DNA of 64,000 nt from Mucilaginibacter ginsenosidivorax (GTDB taxonomy: Bacteria; Bacteroidota; Bacteroidia; Sphingobacteriales; Sphingobacteriaceae), in contig NZ_CP042437.1 of the NCBI RefSeq assembly GCF_007971525.1, positions 1,054,001 through 1,118,000 on the forward strand, written 5' to 3'. A program made the position numbers and the translations under genes. Shown here in pieces: positions 19,567-28,692 of this stretch. The notes under the pieces were generated by a model, which saw only the letters and a program-made list of their open reading frames with translations, was not told where the DNA came from and ran no database searches. The first letter of the stretch is position 1; every line of letters begins with the position of its first letter.

Positions 19567-20949
19567 TTACGAAATGTTGAAAGGTGTATTATTTTGCCAT
19601 GCCCCGCGTGTAAAATCCGGAACTTCTATTGGTTTCGAGCCATTGGCTACAGACCACTCGCTCAAAGGCGCTATCGAACTCCAAAGGGCAGCATCGTAAA
19701 CATCATGATCTACCGGAAGACCGTTACGTAAACAATCAATTAACCGCCAGTCTGTTAAAAAATCCATACCTCCGTGTCCGCCAACTTTTTTGGCCAGTTC
19801 GCCAACTTTTGCAATAAATGGAAGCGTGTATTTTGCCTCTATTTCTGCAAAAACCTCCGGCGATACCCAGCCATCATGACTGGTAGAAATTTTGGCAGGC
19901 CCGGCATCGCACTGAATAGTGGCTTTTGTACCACTAATAAGATACCTGGATGATTTAGGCCGGGGCGAAGAAGTATCATGCTGTAGCATAATAGTCCTTC
20001 CTTTTGCAGTGCGTATGGTGGATGTATTCATATTACCCCTAAAATGCTTGTCGACGTACTTGGAATACATAGCATCTTTGGCAGCCAGTTCTACGGCTAT
20101 ATCATGTAAAGTGAAATCATTGGTACTTACTGAGGTTAAAAAATCCATTTTATCGCCGCAATTGATATTCATAATCTGGCAAATTGGCCCCAACCCATGT
20201 GTTGGATAAAGGTTGCCATTGCGATGGGCGTTTTCTTCAAGCCGCCATAAACCCGGCCGTTGTATCGGGTCGAAAAGCGATCTGCCGATGCTGTGAATAT
20301 AAGCGCCTTCTCCATGAAGTACTTCGCCAAAAAAGCCCTGGCGTGCCATATTAAGTGTCAGCAATTCAAAAAAATCGTAGCATTCGTTTTCCAGCATTAC
20401 GCAATGCAACTTGGTTTTTTCTGAGGTTTCTACCATTTGCCAGCATTCATCGATAGTTTGCGCGGCCGGCACTTCTACGGCAACGTGCTTGCCATGCTCC
20501 ATTGCGTAAACGGCCATTTGCGCATGCCAGTTCCACGGGGTGCAAATGTAAACCAAGTCAATATCGCTGCGTTCGCATAACTTTTTCCATTCGTAGTCAT
20601 TGCCCGAATATAAGGCCGGGTTGTTTGGCGTTCCCTTAAGGCTTTCCTTTGCTAACTGCACCTGCTTTGGTTTAGTGTCGCACAAGGCCCTCACCTCTAC
20701 TCCTTCGATATTAAGGATACGCGGAACAGCTTCTGATCCCCTGCTTCCTAACCCGATATACCCGATCCTTACTTTATCGATTTTTGGGGCAGCATAACCA
20801 TGCATATTAAAACGCTGGCTGCCCTTAATCGTGTTAAACGGTTTGCTGTTGGCATCATCGGCAACTGCAAGTAGCGGCAATGCTGCACCCACCAGTGCCG
20901 AGGCAGCAATGCCGGTATACTTTATAAAATCTCTCCGGTTATTTTTCAT
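19567..20949 (-). CDS. GH109-type NAD-dependent glycosidase (Gfo/Idh/MocA fold), copy 1
   Basis: A 460-residue protein with a Tat-like leader (NRRDFIKYTGIAASAL). The Rossmann motif GYIGLGSRGSEAV at about residues 63-75 binds NAD. The family signatures CTPWNWHAQMAVYAMEHG, GKHVAVEVPAA and YPTHGLGPICQ match GH109, whose founding members are alpha-N-acetylgalactosaminidases that work by transient oxidation of C3. It leads the second transcription unit and lies about 140 bp from the operator module at 21091-21170. Only some GH109-like proteins have been tested, so the precise amino-sugar linkage is unknown. The Tat leader implies export with the cofactor already bound. Confidence 0.83.
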   Translation of the reverse strand: MKNNRRDFIKYTGIAASALVGAALPLLAVADDANSKPFNTIKGSQRFNMHGYAAPKIDKVRIGYIGLGSRGSEAVPRILNIEGVEVRALCDTKPKQVQLAKESLKGTPNNPALYSGNDYEWKKLCERSDIDLVYICTPWNWHAQMAVYAMEHGKHVAVEVPAAQTIDECWQMVETSEKTKLHCVMLENECYDFFELLTLNMARQGFFGEVLHGEGAYIHSIGRSLFDPIQRPGLWRLEENAHRNGNLYPTHGLGPICQIMNINCGDKMDFLTSVSTNDFTLHDIAVELAAKDAMYSKYVDKHFRGNMNTSTIRTAKGRTIMLQHDTSSPRPKSSRYLISGTKATIQCDAGPAKISTSHDGWVSPEVFAEIEAKYTLPFIAKVGELAKKVGGHGGMDFLTDWRLIDCLRNGLPVDHDVYDAALWSSIAPLSEWSVANGSKPIEVPDFTRGAWQNNTPFNIS

Positions 20950-21090
20950 GTATTGTTATATGTTATAATTGAAAAAGCCTTAAAATAGTGTGTACTTCTA
21001 TTAATTTATTGCTGCTTTTATAATCAATAAAAACAGCAGTATGTTAGTTTAATAATTGGCAGATACAGTGTTGTTTAATACTATCTTAAC

Positions 21091-21170
21091 ACTTGCCTGA
21101 AGTAAAACTAACGAAAACAGAAGCAGTTAGCGAGGGTTTGGCCGAATAAATCAGCGAGAACGTTATCGAA
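21091..21170 (-). promoter_or_regulatory. LacI-type operator/promoter module, copy 1
   Basis: An 80-bp module repeated at 25081-25160. It contains the near-perfect even palindrome CGAGAACGTTATCG (21155-21168), with the central AACGTT typical of LacI-family operators. Across 21146-21172, 27 bases are identical to copy 2. Exactly 60 bp away, at 21091, the sequence ACTTGCCTGA is shared too. On the minus strand TAGTTTTA (complement of about 21103-21111) resembles the Bacteroidota -7 element TAnnTTTG. It stands upstream of GH109 copy 1 and so of the long second transcription unit. The operator call is by sight; the promoter part is weaker. Confidence 0.65.
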
Positions 21171-21275
21171 AATAATGTAGCCGGTTGCCCGTTATTTCAG
21201 GACCATTAAATACTGTGATTTAAAGCGTTAGCTGTTACAATATCGCCTGTTTTTTTTCTGCTAATTATAACAAAA

Positions 21276-21324
21276 ACAGCCCTGCAGCCCGGAGTATTTT
21301 ATTCCGTATCGGCTACAGGGCTGT
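21276..21324 (-). terminator. Terminator after GH109 copy 2
   Basis: The arms ACAGCCCTG-C-AGCC (21276-21289) and GGCT-A-CAGGGCTGT (21311-21324) form a GC-rich stem with one mismatch and a loop of about 20 bases. There are A/T runs on both outer sides (AAAAAC before, TTTTTTT after), so it can act in either direction. It lies 66 bp downstream of the GH109 copy 2 stop and separates the two transcription units of the locus. Confidence 0.8.
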
Positions 21325-21389
21325 TTTTTTATGAAATATGTGCTATGGTATTCTATCCAGAGCTTAACCGCCTGTTGAATTGGTGTTCT

Positions 21390-22739
21390 TTAAAATCCGC
21401 TATCGTCGAGAGCGAAATTATTTTTCCGCTCTTTCCATTTGCCTTTTGTAAAATCAGGAAAATCCTGTAATGCATTTCCTGATTTTAGGGAATTTACAGA
21501 TAATGGAGCTATTACACTCATTGTAACAGAATCATAAACATCTATCGGGGTTTGCCTCTTGTTTTTAACCGATTCGATAAATGCATTAAATACAAACCAA
21601 TCCATGCCGCCGTGGCCTGCACCTTCGGCCAGTTTTTCATATTTTTTCCAAAGCGGATGATCATACTTATCAAACCATAACTTCGCCGGATCCCATGCAT
21701 CATCCTCTTTTGCCAGATGGTCTATATATATGCTGTCGGCCACATCCATCCAAATTCCTTTTGTGCCCTGGACTCGGAAACCCAACGAGTAGGGTCTTGG
21801 TAAGTGCGTATCGTGACTTAGCACTACTGTTTCGCCGTTAGCACAATTAATCATGGTTGTTGTTACATCGCCGTTTTTATAATTGATCTTCGAATTTTTA
21901 TGCCCGGGCGATAATTCCTGTACATAAGCCGCTAAACCACGCGATTTGGAGCTGAATGATACCAAATTGGTAAAGCGGTTGCCCGCATTAATATTTGCAT
22001 AATGCATACATGGGCCTGCGCCATGGGTTGGATATATATCGCCGTCTACATCAACGTTAAACTGGGTGCGCCACTGGGCTTCACTTATGGCATTGGGCCC
22101 AAATTCTACCCCGCCGCCATGAAATTGCTTGCCATTATTGAACAGCACCGCCCTTAAGTTATGTTGGTAACCGCCCTCTACGTGAACCAACTCCCCAAAA
22201 AGGCCCTGCCTTACCATGTTTAGTGCGGCCATTACATCACGACGATAGCATACGTTTTCGAGGGTCATATAAGGCATACCTGTTACCTCCGAGGTTTTTA
22301 CGATATCCCAGTGCTCCTCAACAGTTAGCCCCGCTATAACTTCGCAGCCAACATATTTGCCGGCTTTCATGGCATCTACCGACTGTTGGCAATGGAATTG
22401 CCAGGGGGTAGCAATAATTACCGCATCTATATCTTCATGATCAAGTAAGCGCTTATAGGCATCCAGGCCGCCGGTATATTCCTTTACCTTAGGGTGCCCG
22501 TTTTTGGCTATAAATTCCCGGCAAATTTTTAGCGAACGTTCCTGCGTATCGCATATCGCAACAATTTCCACATCGTCCCGAAGCAGTCCTTCGCTTATGT
22601 GGCTCATTCCGCGTACTCCTACTCCAATATATCCTAATTTTACTTTTTGGGGGGCAGCAGCAAACAGGCTGCCGGCAGGCAGCATAGCTATGCCGGCGGC
22701 GGCAACTGCACTTTGCTTTATAAATGTTCTCCTTTTCAT
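21390..22739 (-). CDS. GH109-type Gfo/Idh/MocA protein, copy 2
   Basis: A 449-residue exported oxidoreductase-fold protein with a Tat-like leader (KRRTFIKQSAVAAAGIAML). The NAD-binding motif is GYIGVGVRGMSHI. It shares the GH109 layout with copy 1, for example the block DIYPTHGAGPCMHYANIN and ATPWQFHCQQSVDAMKAGKY. However, GKHVAVEVP is replaced by GKYVGCEVIAG, so it is a distinct subgroup. It starts 58 bp after the frameshifted NagB/PIG-L gene and is followed by a clear terminator. A second, different amino-sugar linkage is a reasonable guess; a sugar oxidoreductase is the alternative. Confidence 0.78.
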   Translation of the reverse strand: MKRRTFIKQSAVAAAGIAMLPAGSLFAAAPQKVKLGYIGVGVRGMSHISEGLLRDDVEIVAICDTQERSLKICREFIAKNGHPKVKEYTGGLDAYKRLLDHEDIDAVIIATPWQFHCQQSVDAMKAGKYVGCEVIAGLTVEEHWDIVKTSEVTGMPYMTLENVCYRRDVMAALNMVRQGLFGELVHVEGGYQHNLRAVLFNNGKQFHGGGVEFGPNAISEAQWRTQFNVDVDGDIYPTHGAGPCMHYANINAGNRFTNLVSFSSKSRGLAAYVQELSPGHKNSKINYKNGDVTTTMINCANGETVVLSHDTHLPRPYSLGFRVQGTKGIWMDVADSIYIDHLAKEDDAWDPAKLWFDKYDHPLWKKYEKLAEGAGHGGMDWFVFNAFIESVKNKRQTPIDVYDSVTMSVIAPLSVNSLKSGNALQDFPDFTKGKWKERKNNFALDDSGF

Positions 22740-22797
22740 GTTTGTTTAATTAAGTATTAAATCGGTTATCCTCTTACCCGGGAACTTTGGTTTTTAA

Positions 22798-24716
22798 TCA
22801 AAATTTAAATCTCACAAAAGCTTCTATAGCCTCATATTCTGCAAGGCCCAATTGGTTATATATCCTGGCGGTTTCGCCGGTGCGATGCTCTGCCCGCACC
22901 CAAAATTCCCGGGCATCATCACCCGGAAAAACCGGGATATCTTTTTGTGATTGATGTTTAAAAATTGCCAAACGTTTGCGCCTAACCTCGTCGGGCGAAA
23001 GCGGTACCGCCATTTCTATTTCGTGAATTTCAAACTCATGCCAGGCCCCCTGTATAACCACAGCCAACAATCTTTTACCCACTCTCCAGTATCTTTTAAA
23101 CGGATTAAGGCCTGGAGAATAATATCGAAACAAACTTTATGGGTCCCGTGCGGGTCTGCAAAGTCACCTGCGGCAAATACCTGGTGAGGTTTAATTGCCT
23201 GTAACAATTCCATCGTTTGTAAAATATCATCTTCATAGCTTATAAGCCTTTGATTTTTAGCCCTGTCATAAAACGGAAGATCCATAAATTGGATACAAAA
23301 CTCCGGCAAGCCAACAAACCGGGCGCCGGCCGTCGCCTCGCCTTTTCTAATTAGCCCTTTTATCGTCTGTATTTCGGCCAAATCGGCTTGGTTAGGTTGT
23401 TTTGTTTGAAAAAAATGCCACATCTTTTCATAAAGCGCTTCAAGCTGATGCGTACTATGCCCCTGGCTTTTAGCAAAATCAATTGCAAACTCCATATAAC
23501 GTAAGGTATCATCGTCCCAAACAGCGGTATTACCGGATGTTTGATAAGCCACATGCACATCATGATTTTGATCGGTCAACCGTATAAACGTACCACCCAT
23601 CGAGATTACGTCGTCATCCGGGTGAGGCGAGAAGATGATAACGCTTTTTTTAACGGGCAATGCACGCTCCGGTCGTTTGCTGTCATCTGCGCCCGGCTTA
23701 CCACCGGGCCATCCGGTTATCGTATGCTGCAGTTTATTAAAAACCTGTATATTGATGTCATAAACCGGGCCTTTTGCTGTTGCCAGTTGTGCCATGCCAT
23801 GGTTATTATAATCATCTTCGGTAAGTTTCAATATTGGTTTATGAAGCAATTGCGCCAGCCATATTACTGCTTTCCTGATCAATGGCTCGTCCCAGTTACA
23901 ATCTTTTACCAGCCAGGGCGTGTTGTAGCGCGTAAGTAACGATGCTGAATCATTGTCCAGAACAAATTCTACATTATTTGAAAGTTGGAGGTATGTCGCC
24001 GGTATTTTGGCAGAGATTGCGCCCTCAATGGCTTTTCTGACTATTTCGGCCTTTTTTTCACTCCAGGCCATTAAAATTATTTTGCGCGCCGCCAATATTG
24101 TCCCAATCCCCATGGTAATTGCTTTTAACGGCACGTTTGCTTTGCCACCAAAGTCACGTGCGGCGTCGCTCCGGGTAAGTTCATCCAAAGAAACCAGGCG
24201 GGTACCCGAATTAGGGGCCGACCCGGGTTCATTAAACCCGATATGCCCGGTACGACCTATACCCAATATTTGTAAGTCAAGGCCGCCGTTGGCAATTATT
24301 TTTCTTTCATAATCAATGGAAAACAAGGCAACATCTTCCTTTCTGATCGTACCATCGGGGATATGAACATTATTGATGTCGATATCTACGTGATCAAACA
24401 AGTGCTTTTGCATAAACACTTTATAACTTTGAACGGAAGATGCTTCTATTGGAAAATACTCATCAAGATTAAAGATGACCACATTTTTAAAACTCAGGCC
24501 TTCTTCTGTGTGCAGGCGCACTAACTCCTGGTAAACCATAATTGGCGTGGCGCCGGTAGCCAAACCCAATACAGCTTTTTTTCCTTCGGCCGCCTTTTGC
24601 CGTATTAGTGCTTCAATACGTTTAGCTACCTCTTTAGAGGCAACCAGCATATGCGGAAAAACCGAAACGGGAACTTTCTCAAATCTTGTTTCTTCTAAAA
24701 GATTTAAACTTCGCAT
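22798..24716 (-). pseudogene. nagB: NagB/PIG-L fusion deaminase, interrupted by a 1-base frameshift
   Basis: The gene encodes a Bacteroidota-type fusion of glucosamine-6-phosphate deaminase with a PIG-L (LmbE) deacetylase-like domain. The NagB part (about residues 20-265) has FNLDEY (D85) and GIGRTGHIGFNEP (H158, E163). The PIG-L part has FSPHPDDD (H365, D367) and DPHGTHK. The frame runs from 24716 to a stop at 23016, then the expected C-terminus (AWHEFEIHEIEMAVPLS, HQSQKD, AEYEAIEAF) continues in another frame to 22798. The junction is a run of five C (23046-23050, plus strand) where six would keep the frame. The restored length is about 639 residues, normal for the family. Either a real mutation, a slippage site, or a sequencing error in a homopolymer. 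Confidence 0.85.
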
Positions 24717-25630
24717 ACTTTATGTGATATGTATTTAATGGTTTGCCGGCAACCTGCCCGGATAAGTACCAGATTGTTTCTCGTATTCTATTTTATTGGT
24801 TCAGGCATTCAAAACCCTTAAATCTTTTTTTAATAGCAGCCATTCCTGTTGTATTATATCGGTTAGTTTGTGCTTTTTGATTCAAGCATTTTAAATAATT
24901 GAATCTGGGCTAACGGGCGTGTAGGCTTATACAAATCCACTACTGTATGCTAAAAAAAGCCCACACCTGTCTATTCAGCCCTTTGACAATACCAAAAACC
25001 ATAAAAAACTGTTTGATTAAAACACAACCAGCGACCAGGAAAAATGATCAAATTGTGAGTTTCCTGAGCCGGTAACCGACACTTGCCTGAGGTAAAACTA
25101 ATTAAAAATGAAACCCTTGTATCGGACATTGGGATATAAATCAGCGAGAACGTTATCGAAAAAACAGTGTTTCATTGCTTTTATAGAACATCAAAAGCTT
25201 TTAGATAAGGGCGTACACTACCGATATTTGACATTTTTCGGTCCTGTAAGGTCGTAACTTGGCAAAACAGGATGCTTACCATTTGCACGAGTGATACGGC
25301 TTTTTATGAGTCTCGTCTTCAAATTAACTGTACCAGAAAATTGAAATCTCGTTTTTTTAGCCTAAAAACATTATTCATATTGAAGAGGCATCAGCACCAT
25401 CTTCGTTAGTTTTTATCCTTTTCCCAGTTGCATTTTTTTTAATGCCTAACAATAACACCGGGAGCCTGGTGCTGATTGAATCCCCTTTTTTGTGTTATTT
25501 TGCCGGTTTACTATTAAAGTCATCCAGGTCAAAATGCATAATTCCCCACAAGCTTTATATGTTTACAATCAGGTGCAAGCATTTTTTTCTGTAATATGCT
25601 TAAATTCGGTCGTTAAGATAATATAAGCTA
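24717..25630. other. 914-bp divergent intergenic region
   Basis: This stretch lies between the minus-strand NagB/PIG-L gene and the plus-strand AraC gene. I find no coding frame with protein-like composition. It holds operator module copy 2 (25081-25160) and a 10-bp inverted repeat, ATCAGCACCA at 25390-25399 against TGGTGCTGAT at 25467-25476. The part from 24740 to 25080 shows nothing I can name. The leader of the NagB/PIG-L transcript would be unusually long (over 300 bases) if transcription starts in the module. Confidence 0.5.
25081..25160 (-). promoter_or_regulatory. LacI-type operator/promoter module, copy 2
   Basis: Second copy of the module at 21091-21170. The palindrome CGAGAACGTTATCG is at 25145-25158, inside 27 identical bases (25136-25162), and ACTTGCCTGA again begins exactly 60 bp before TCAGCGAGAA. 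Between these anchors the two copies have diverged, keeping GTAAAACTAA next to ACTTGCCTGA. It stands 365 bp upstream of the NagB/PIG-L start and would control the NagB/PIG-L plus GH109 copy 2 unit. Confidence 0.65.
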
Positions 25631-26614
25631 ATGATCTTTAGTTTTACGGCCACACCGGAGTTTGATTTCATGACTTATTTTGCCCGTTATATCGGGGCAA
25701 CAGTGCATCATAACTTGCTGGTCATTCCTGGTCATATCGGGGATGGATACATCCGCAAAATTTTGTTTGACCCGGAGTTCAAGATTACCCTGCACCATTA
25801 TGTACTAAAGGAGGACCTGGTCATCAAACGTAATGCATCCGGCCTGGGTAACGAACTGATCACTATATTTTTTTACAGCAACGAGCAAACGCTCGGCATA
25901 GCGTTTGACAACAATCCAAATATTCAATTTTCCGAACGCGATGATTCCGCTATCCAGGTTACCTCTAATGACCTTAACTCAACCATCCGCTTCCCGGCGG
26001 GGCACACAATACGTTACGCTGTAATTGCCATAATGCCAACCTATCTAAAAACACTATTGGCCCTAAATAATCTACATTCCACAATCGAAACAATTACTGG
26101 CTCCGGTAATACATTTCTATACTTTGAGAATATGACGGCTGAGGCCAAACTGCTGCTCAAAAACTTAAGCGCGGTTGATATGAACGATAGCTTAAGCCAA
26201 TTCTATATGCAGATAAAAGTACAGGAGCTGCTTTACCTGCTTTTTCAAAAGCTATCAAAACGGGAAAGCTTGCCGCATCAAAACATAAACAGCGCAGATG
26301 CCGCCAGGCTTCTTCATATCCGTAACGAAATTATCAGCAACCTGGGCGTACCACCTGCTTTGCCCGAACTGGCACAAATTGCCGCTATGAGCGAGACCAA
26401 ACTCAAACAACTTTTCAAGCAGGCCTTTGGAGATACCATTTACAATTACTTTCAACGCGCACGGATGGAGGAGGCGGCCTTTTTGTTAAAACAAGGTAAG
26501 CGGTCTGTTGCTCAGGTTGGTTATGAACTGGGCTTTACCAACTTAAGTCACTTTAGCAGGCTGTTTGAAAAACATTACGGCCTTACACCTAAGCGGTATT
26601 CTTCCCGGCCATAA
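25631..26614 (+). CDS. AraC-family transcriptional regulator
   Basis: A 327-residue regulator. The N-terminal 220 residues are a ligand-binding or dimerisation region without a clear motif. The C-terminal domain (about 230-325) has both helix-turn-helix motifs of AraC proteins: LPELAQIAAMSETKLKQLFK and SVAQVGYELGFTNLSHFSRLFEK, followed by HYGLTPKRY. It is divergent from the amino-sugar locus and 199 bp upstream of the NmrA-like gene in the same direction, so it more likely controls that gene and itself. Effector unknown. Confidence 0.88.
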   Translation: MIFSFTATPEFDFMTYFARYIGATVHHNLLVIPGHIGDGYIRKILFDPEFKITLHHYVLKEDLVIKRNASGLGNELITIFFYSNEQTLGIAFDNNPNIQFSERDDSAIQVTSNDLNSTIRFPAGHTIRYAVIAIMPTYLKTLLALNNLHSTIETITGSGNTFLYFENMTAEAKLLLKNLSAVDMNDSLSQFYMQIKVQELLYLLFQKLSKRESLPHQNINSADAARLLHIRNEIISNLGVPPALPELAQIAAMSETKLKQLFKQAFGDTIYNYFQRARMEEAAFLLKQGKRSVAQVGYELGFTNLSHFSRLFEKHYGLTPKRYSSRP

Positions 26615-26660
26615 CTTCTTCGTCGTATCGGACTGATTTTTTGCCTTTTCAGGCTATTAT

Positions 26661-26677
26661 CGCCTAAATATTAGGCG
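26661..26677. promoter_or_regulatory. Inverted repeat between AraC and NmrA-like genes
   Basis: CGCCTAA-ATA-TTAGGCG is a perfect 7-bp inverted repeat with a 3-base spacer, 47 bp after the AraC stop. CAATTTTG follows at 26678-26685, one base from the TAnnTTTG -7 consensus. It may be an operator in the NmrA-like promoter or a short terminator; the very short spacer favours a protein-binding site. Confidence 0.4.
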
Positions 26678-26813
26678 CAATTTTGCTGTATAAACAAAAA
26701 TATATAATGCAAAATGAAAAAGTTACTCACGCCCTATAGCAAAGCCGCATTTCACCCAGCCCCAATTTATTTACCCGTACGCTACTAATTTTTAACAATT
26801 ACAACATACAACT

Positions 26814-27701
26814 ATGAAAATTACCACCACTGGCTCATTAGGAAATATAGCCAGGCCATTAGTAAAAAAGCTGATCGCCGCCGGACATGAAGTAACCGTG
26901 ATCAGCACAAAAGAAGACCGTAAAGGCGAAATTGAGACTTTAGGTGCAAAGGCCGCTATCGGTTCTATCCGTGACGAGGCATTTTTGACTGAAGCTTTTA
27001 GCGATGCAGATGCGGTTTACATCATGATGCCGCCGTCAATGGGGCCAATTAACATGATAGAGAACATTGCCGATGCGGGGCAGGCTTACGCAAACGCCGT
27101 TAAAGCGGCAGGCGTCACCCGCGTGGTCATGCTGAGCAGCGTTGGCGCCGATGCCGCCGAAGGTACTGGCCCTGTACAAGGTGTACATCGTGTTGAAAGG
27201 ATATTAGAGAAATTAGACGGCGTAAAGGTGACCATTCTGAGATCTGGATTTTTCTATATTAATTTTCTTCGCGATATCCCACTAATTAAAAGCAAGGGAA
27301 TCTTCGGCAATAATTACAACGGACACGATCAATTAACCCTTACACACCCGGAAGATCTTTCGACAGCCATCGCAGAGGAATTACAGTCTGTAGGAAACGG
27401 GGTTGAAGTGAAATACGTGGTGAGTGATATTTCGACCGGAGACGAAATAGCGGCAATATTTGGCCAGGCCATTGGAAAACCGGAACTGGTTTGGACAGTT
27501 ATTCCTGATGAACAACTCAAACAGGGCATGCTCGGCGGAGGATTACCGTCGGAATTAGCCGGCCTTATCGTTGAAATGGGCCAGGGCGTAAGGGCAGGTA
27601 TTATTACCAGGGATTTTTTCACCAACGGCGCAAGGATAACCGGTCACATTAAGCTGGAACAGTTTGCCGAAGAGTTCAAAGCAGCGTACCTGCGTGCTTA
27701 A
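26814..27701 (+). CDS. NmrA-like NAD(P)-binding oxidoreductase
   Basis: A 295-residue Rossmann-fold protein of the atypical SDR (NmrA/QOR2-like) group. The nucleotide-binding start is TTTGSLGNIARPLVKKL, a variant of TGATGxxG. VISTKEDRKGEIE follows, where the dinucleotide phosphate is usually held, and VVMLSSVGAD is the family's middle motif. The catalytic tyrosine of classical SDRs is not evident. Such proteins act as redox sensors or quinone/enone reductases. It is cytosolic, follows the AraC gene, and has no link in sequence to the sugar loci. Confidence 0.83.
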   Translation: MKITTTGSLGNIARPLVKKLIAAGHEVTVISTKEDRKGEIETLGAKAAIGSIRDEAFLTEAFSDADAVYIMMPPSMGPINMIENIADAGQAYANAVKAAGVTRVVMLSSVGADAAEGTGPVQGVHRVERILEKLDGVKVTILRSGFFYINFLRDIPLIKSKGIFGNNYNGHDQLTLTHPEDLSTAIAEELQSVGNGVEVKYVVSDISTGDEIAAIFGQAIGKPELVWTVIPDEQLKQGMLGGGLPSELAGLIVEMGQGVRAGIITRDFFTNGARITGHIKLEQFAEEFKAAYLRA

Positions 27702-27807
27702 ACCATTTTTGTATATAATATCGCACAAAATCATGGAAACAAACAAAGTTAAATTATAGACCTTCGGAGGAAACACAGGTGACTATGATAGAATATTTAT
27801 CGATCTT

Positions 27808-28209
27808 ATGAAATACCTTTGCCCGGCACCGTTTTGTTTCAGTCCTGAAGAAATAAGTTCGACCGGTATATCAACAGCCGAGCGCAGGGAATATTAGTCA
27901 AGCGGTTTGGAGAACTCACAACTTATGTTATCGCCTACCATGACCTGAACTACCTTTATGGAAGCCTGCCGAACTGGGGAAAATTTGGTAGGCTGTTGGC
28001 TGAATCGTTCTTTAATATCGCTCAAATACTGACAGAAGAACCTTTTTTTTTCGCCCGAGCAGCGATATACCCGGTTGTTGGAAGCACACCCGGCTATTAC
28101 CAGGCAGATACCAGCTTATCATATTTCGTCTTACCTGGGTATCACCAACCCATCGTTGAGCCGAATAAGGAAACGCATTGAAAGTAAAAAGTACGGAATA
28201 AAAGGTTAG
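27808..28209 (+). pseudogene. Crp/Fnr-family regulator, decayed
   Basis: Pieces of a Bacteroidota Crp/Fnr regulator appear in order but in different frames. MKYLCPAPFCFSPEE at 27808 runs to a stop at 27895. Then a frame with AYHDLNYLYGSLPNWG and KFGRLLAESFFNIAQI matches the end of the sensor domain and the long helix. After another shift the recognition helix reads AYHISSYLGITNPSLSRI, then RKRIES, ending at TAG 28207-28209. Most of the cyclic-nucleotide-binding domain is deleted. At least two frameshifts and a large deletion make function very unlikely. Confidence 0.68.
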
Positions 28210-28645
28210 CACAACTCGGGAGGATCGAAAGCAAGGCTAATCTCGGTCAATAGGCCGCTGAGCTGGGCCAGATGAGCTGCTGTGGGTAAGTATAAATAGT
28301 TTCAGTTCATCCCACCGCACCAGTTGCAATGCCCTGCATTCGGCATAGCAATTGTAATCAACTTTCGCGGCCATCATGATCACTTGTATTACAGCTATTC
28401 TGTATGTTGTGTTTGAGTCAACCGTAGTCCTGCAAGCTTTTCGGCCCGGGCCGCTCAGCGATCCGGCAGAGCGCATCCGCAATATCGGTCAGTTTTTTCT
28501 GTATGAGGTTGAGATAGCTGGACAATTGCATTTGGTTCCTGATCGTCAGCGTATGACCTTCGATAGCTTTGCCCAACCGGGCCGCCTTCCGTGCCAAAGC
28601 CGGGTAGAACTGAGCATCTATAGCCGAGGTATACCCCTCCTTGTA
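28206..28645 (-). pseudogene. Decayed gene of unknown family
   Basis: On the minus strand protein-like text continues across frame changes. From about 28645 it reads SAIDAQFYPALARKAARLG, then KAIEGHTLTIRNQMQLSSYL and LIQKKLTDIADAL, to a stop near 28440. In other frames IAVIQVIMMAAKVDYNCYAE, then LPTAAHLAQLSGLLTEISLA end at the stop 28206-28208. The pieces are helical and charged and resemble coiled-coil proteins of mobile elements, but I do not recognise the family. It overlaps the end of the Crp/Fnr remnant by a few bases. Confidence 0.4.
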
Positions 28646-28692
28646 TTACTACCAGTTAAAAGGGTGGCCCAATTCTAAGTATTAAAACACCA

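Noticed and set aside
26714..26788. 24-codon frame MKKLLTPYSKAAFHPAPIYL
   Set aside because: The first residues recall the start of old-yellow-enzyme reductases, but the rest does not, and it is too short to support.
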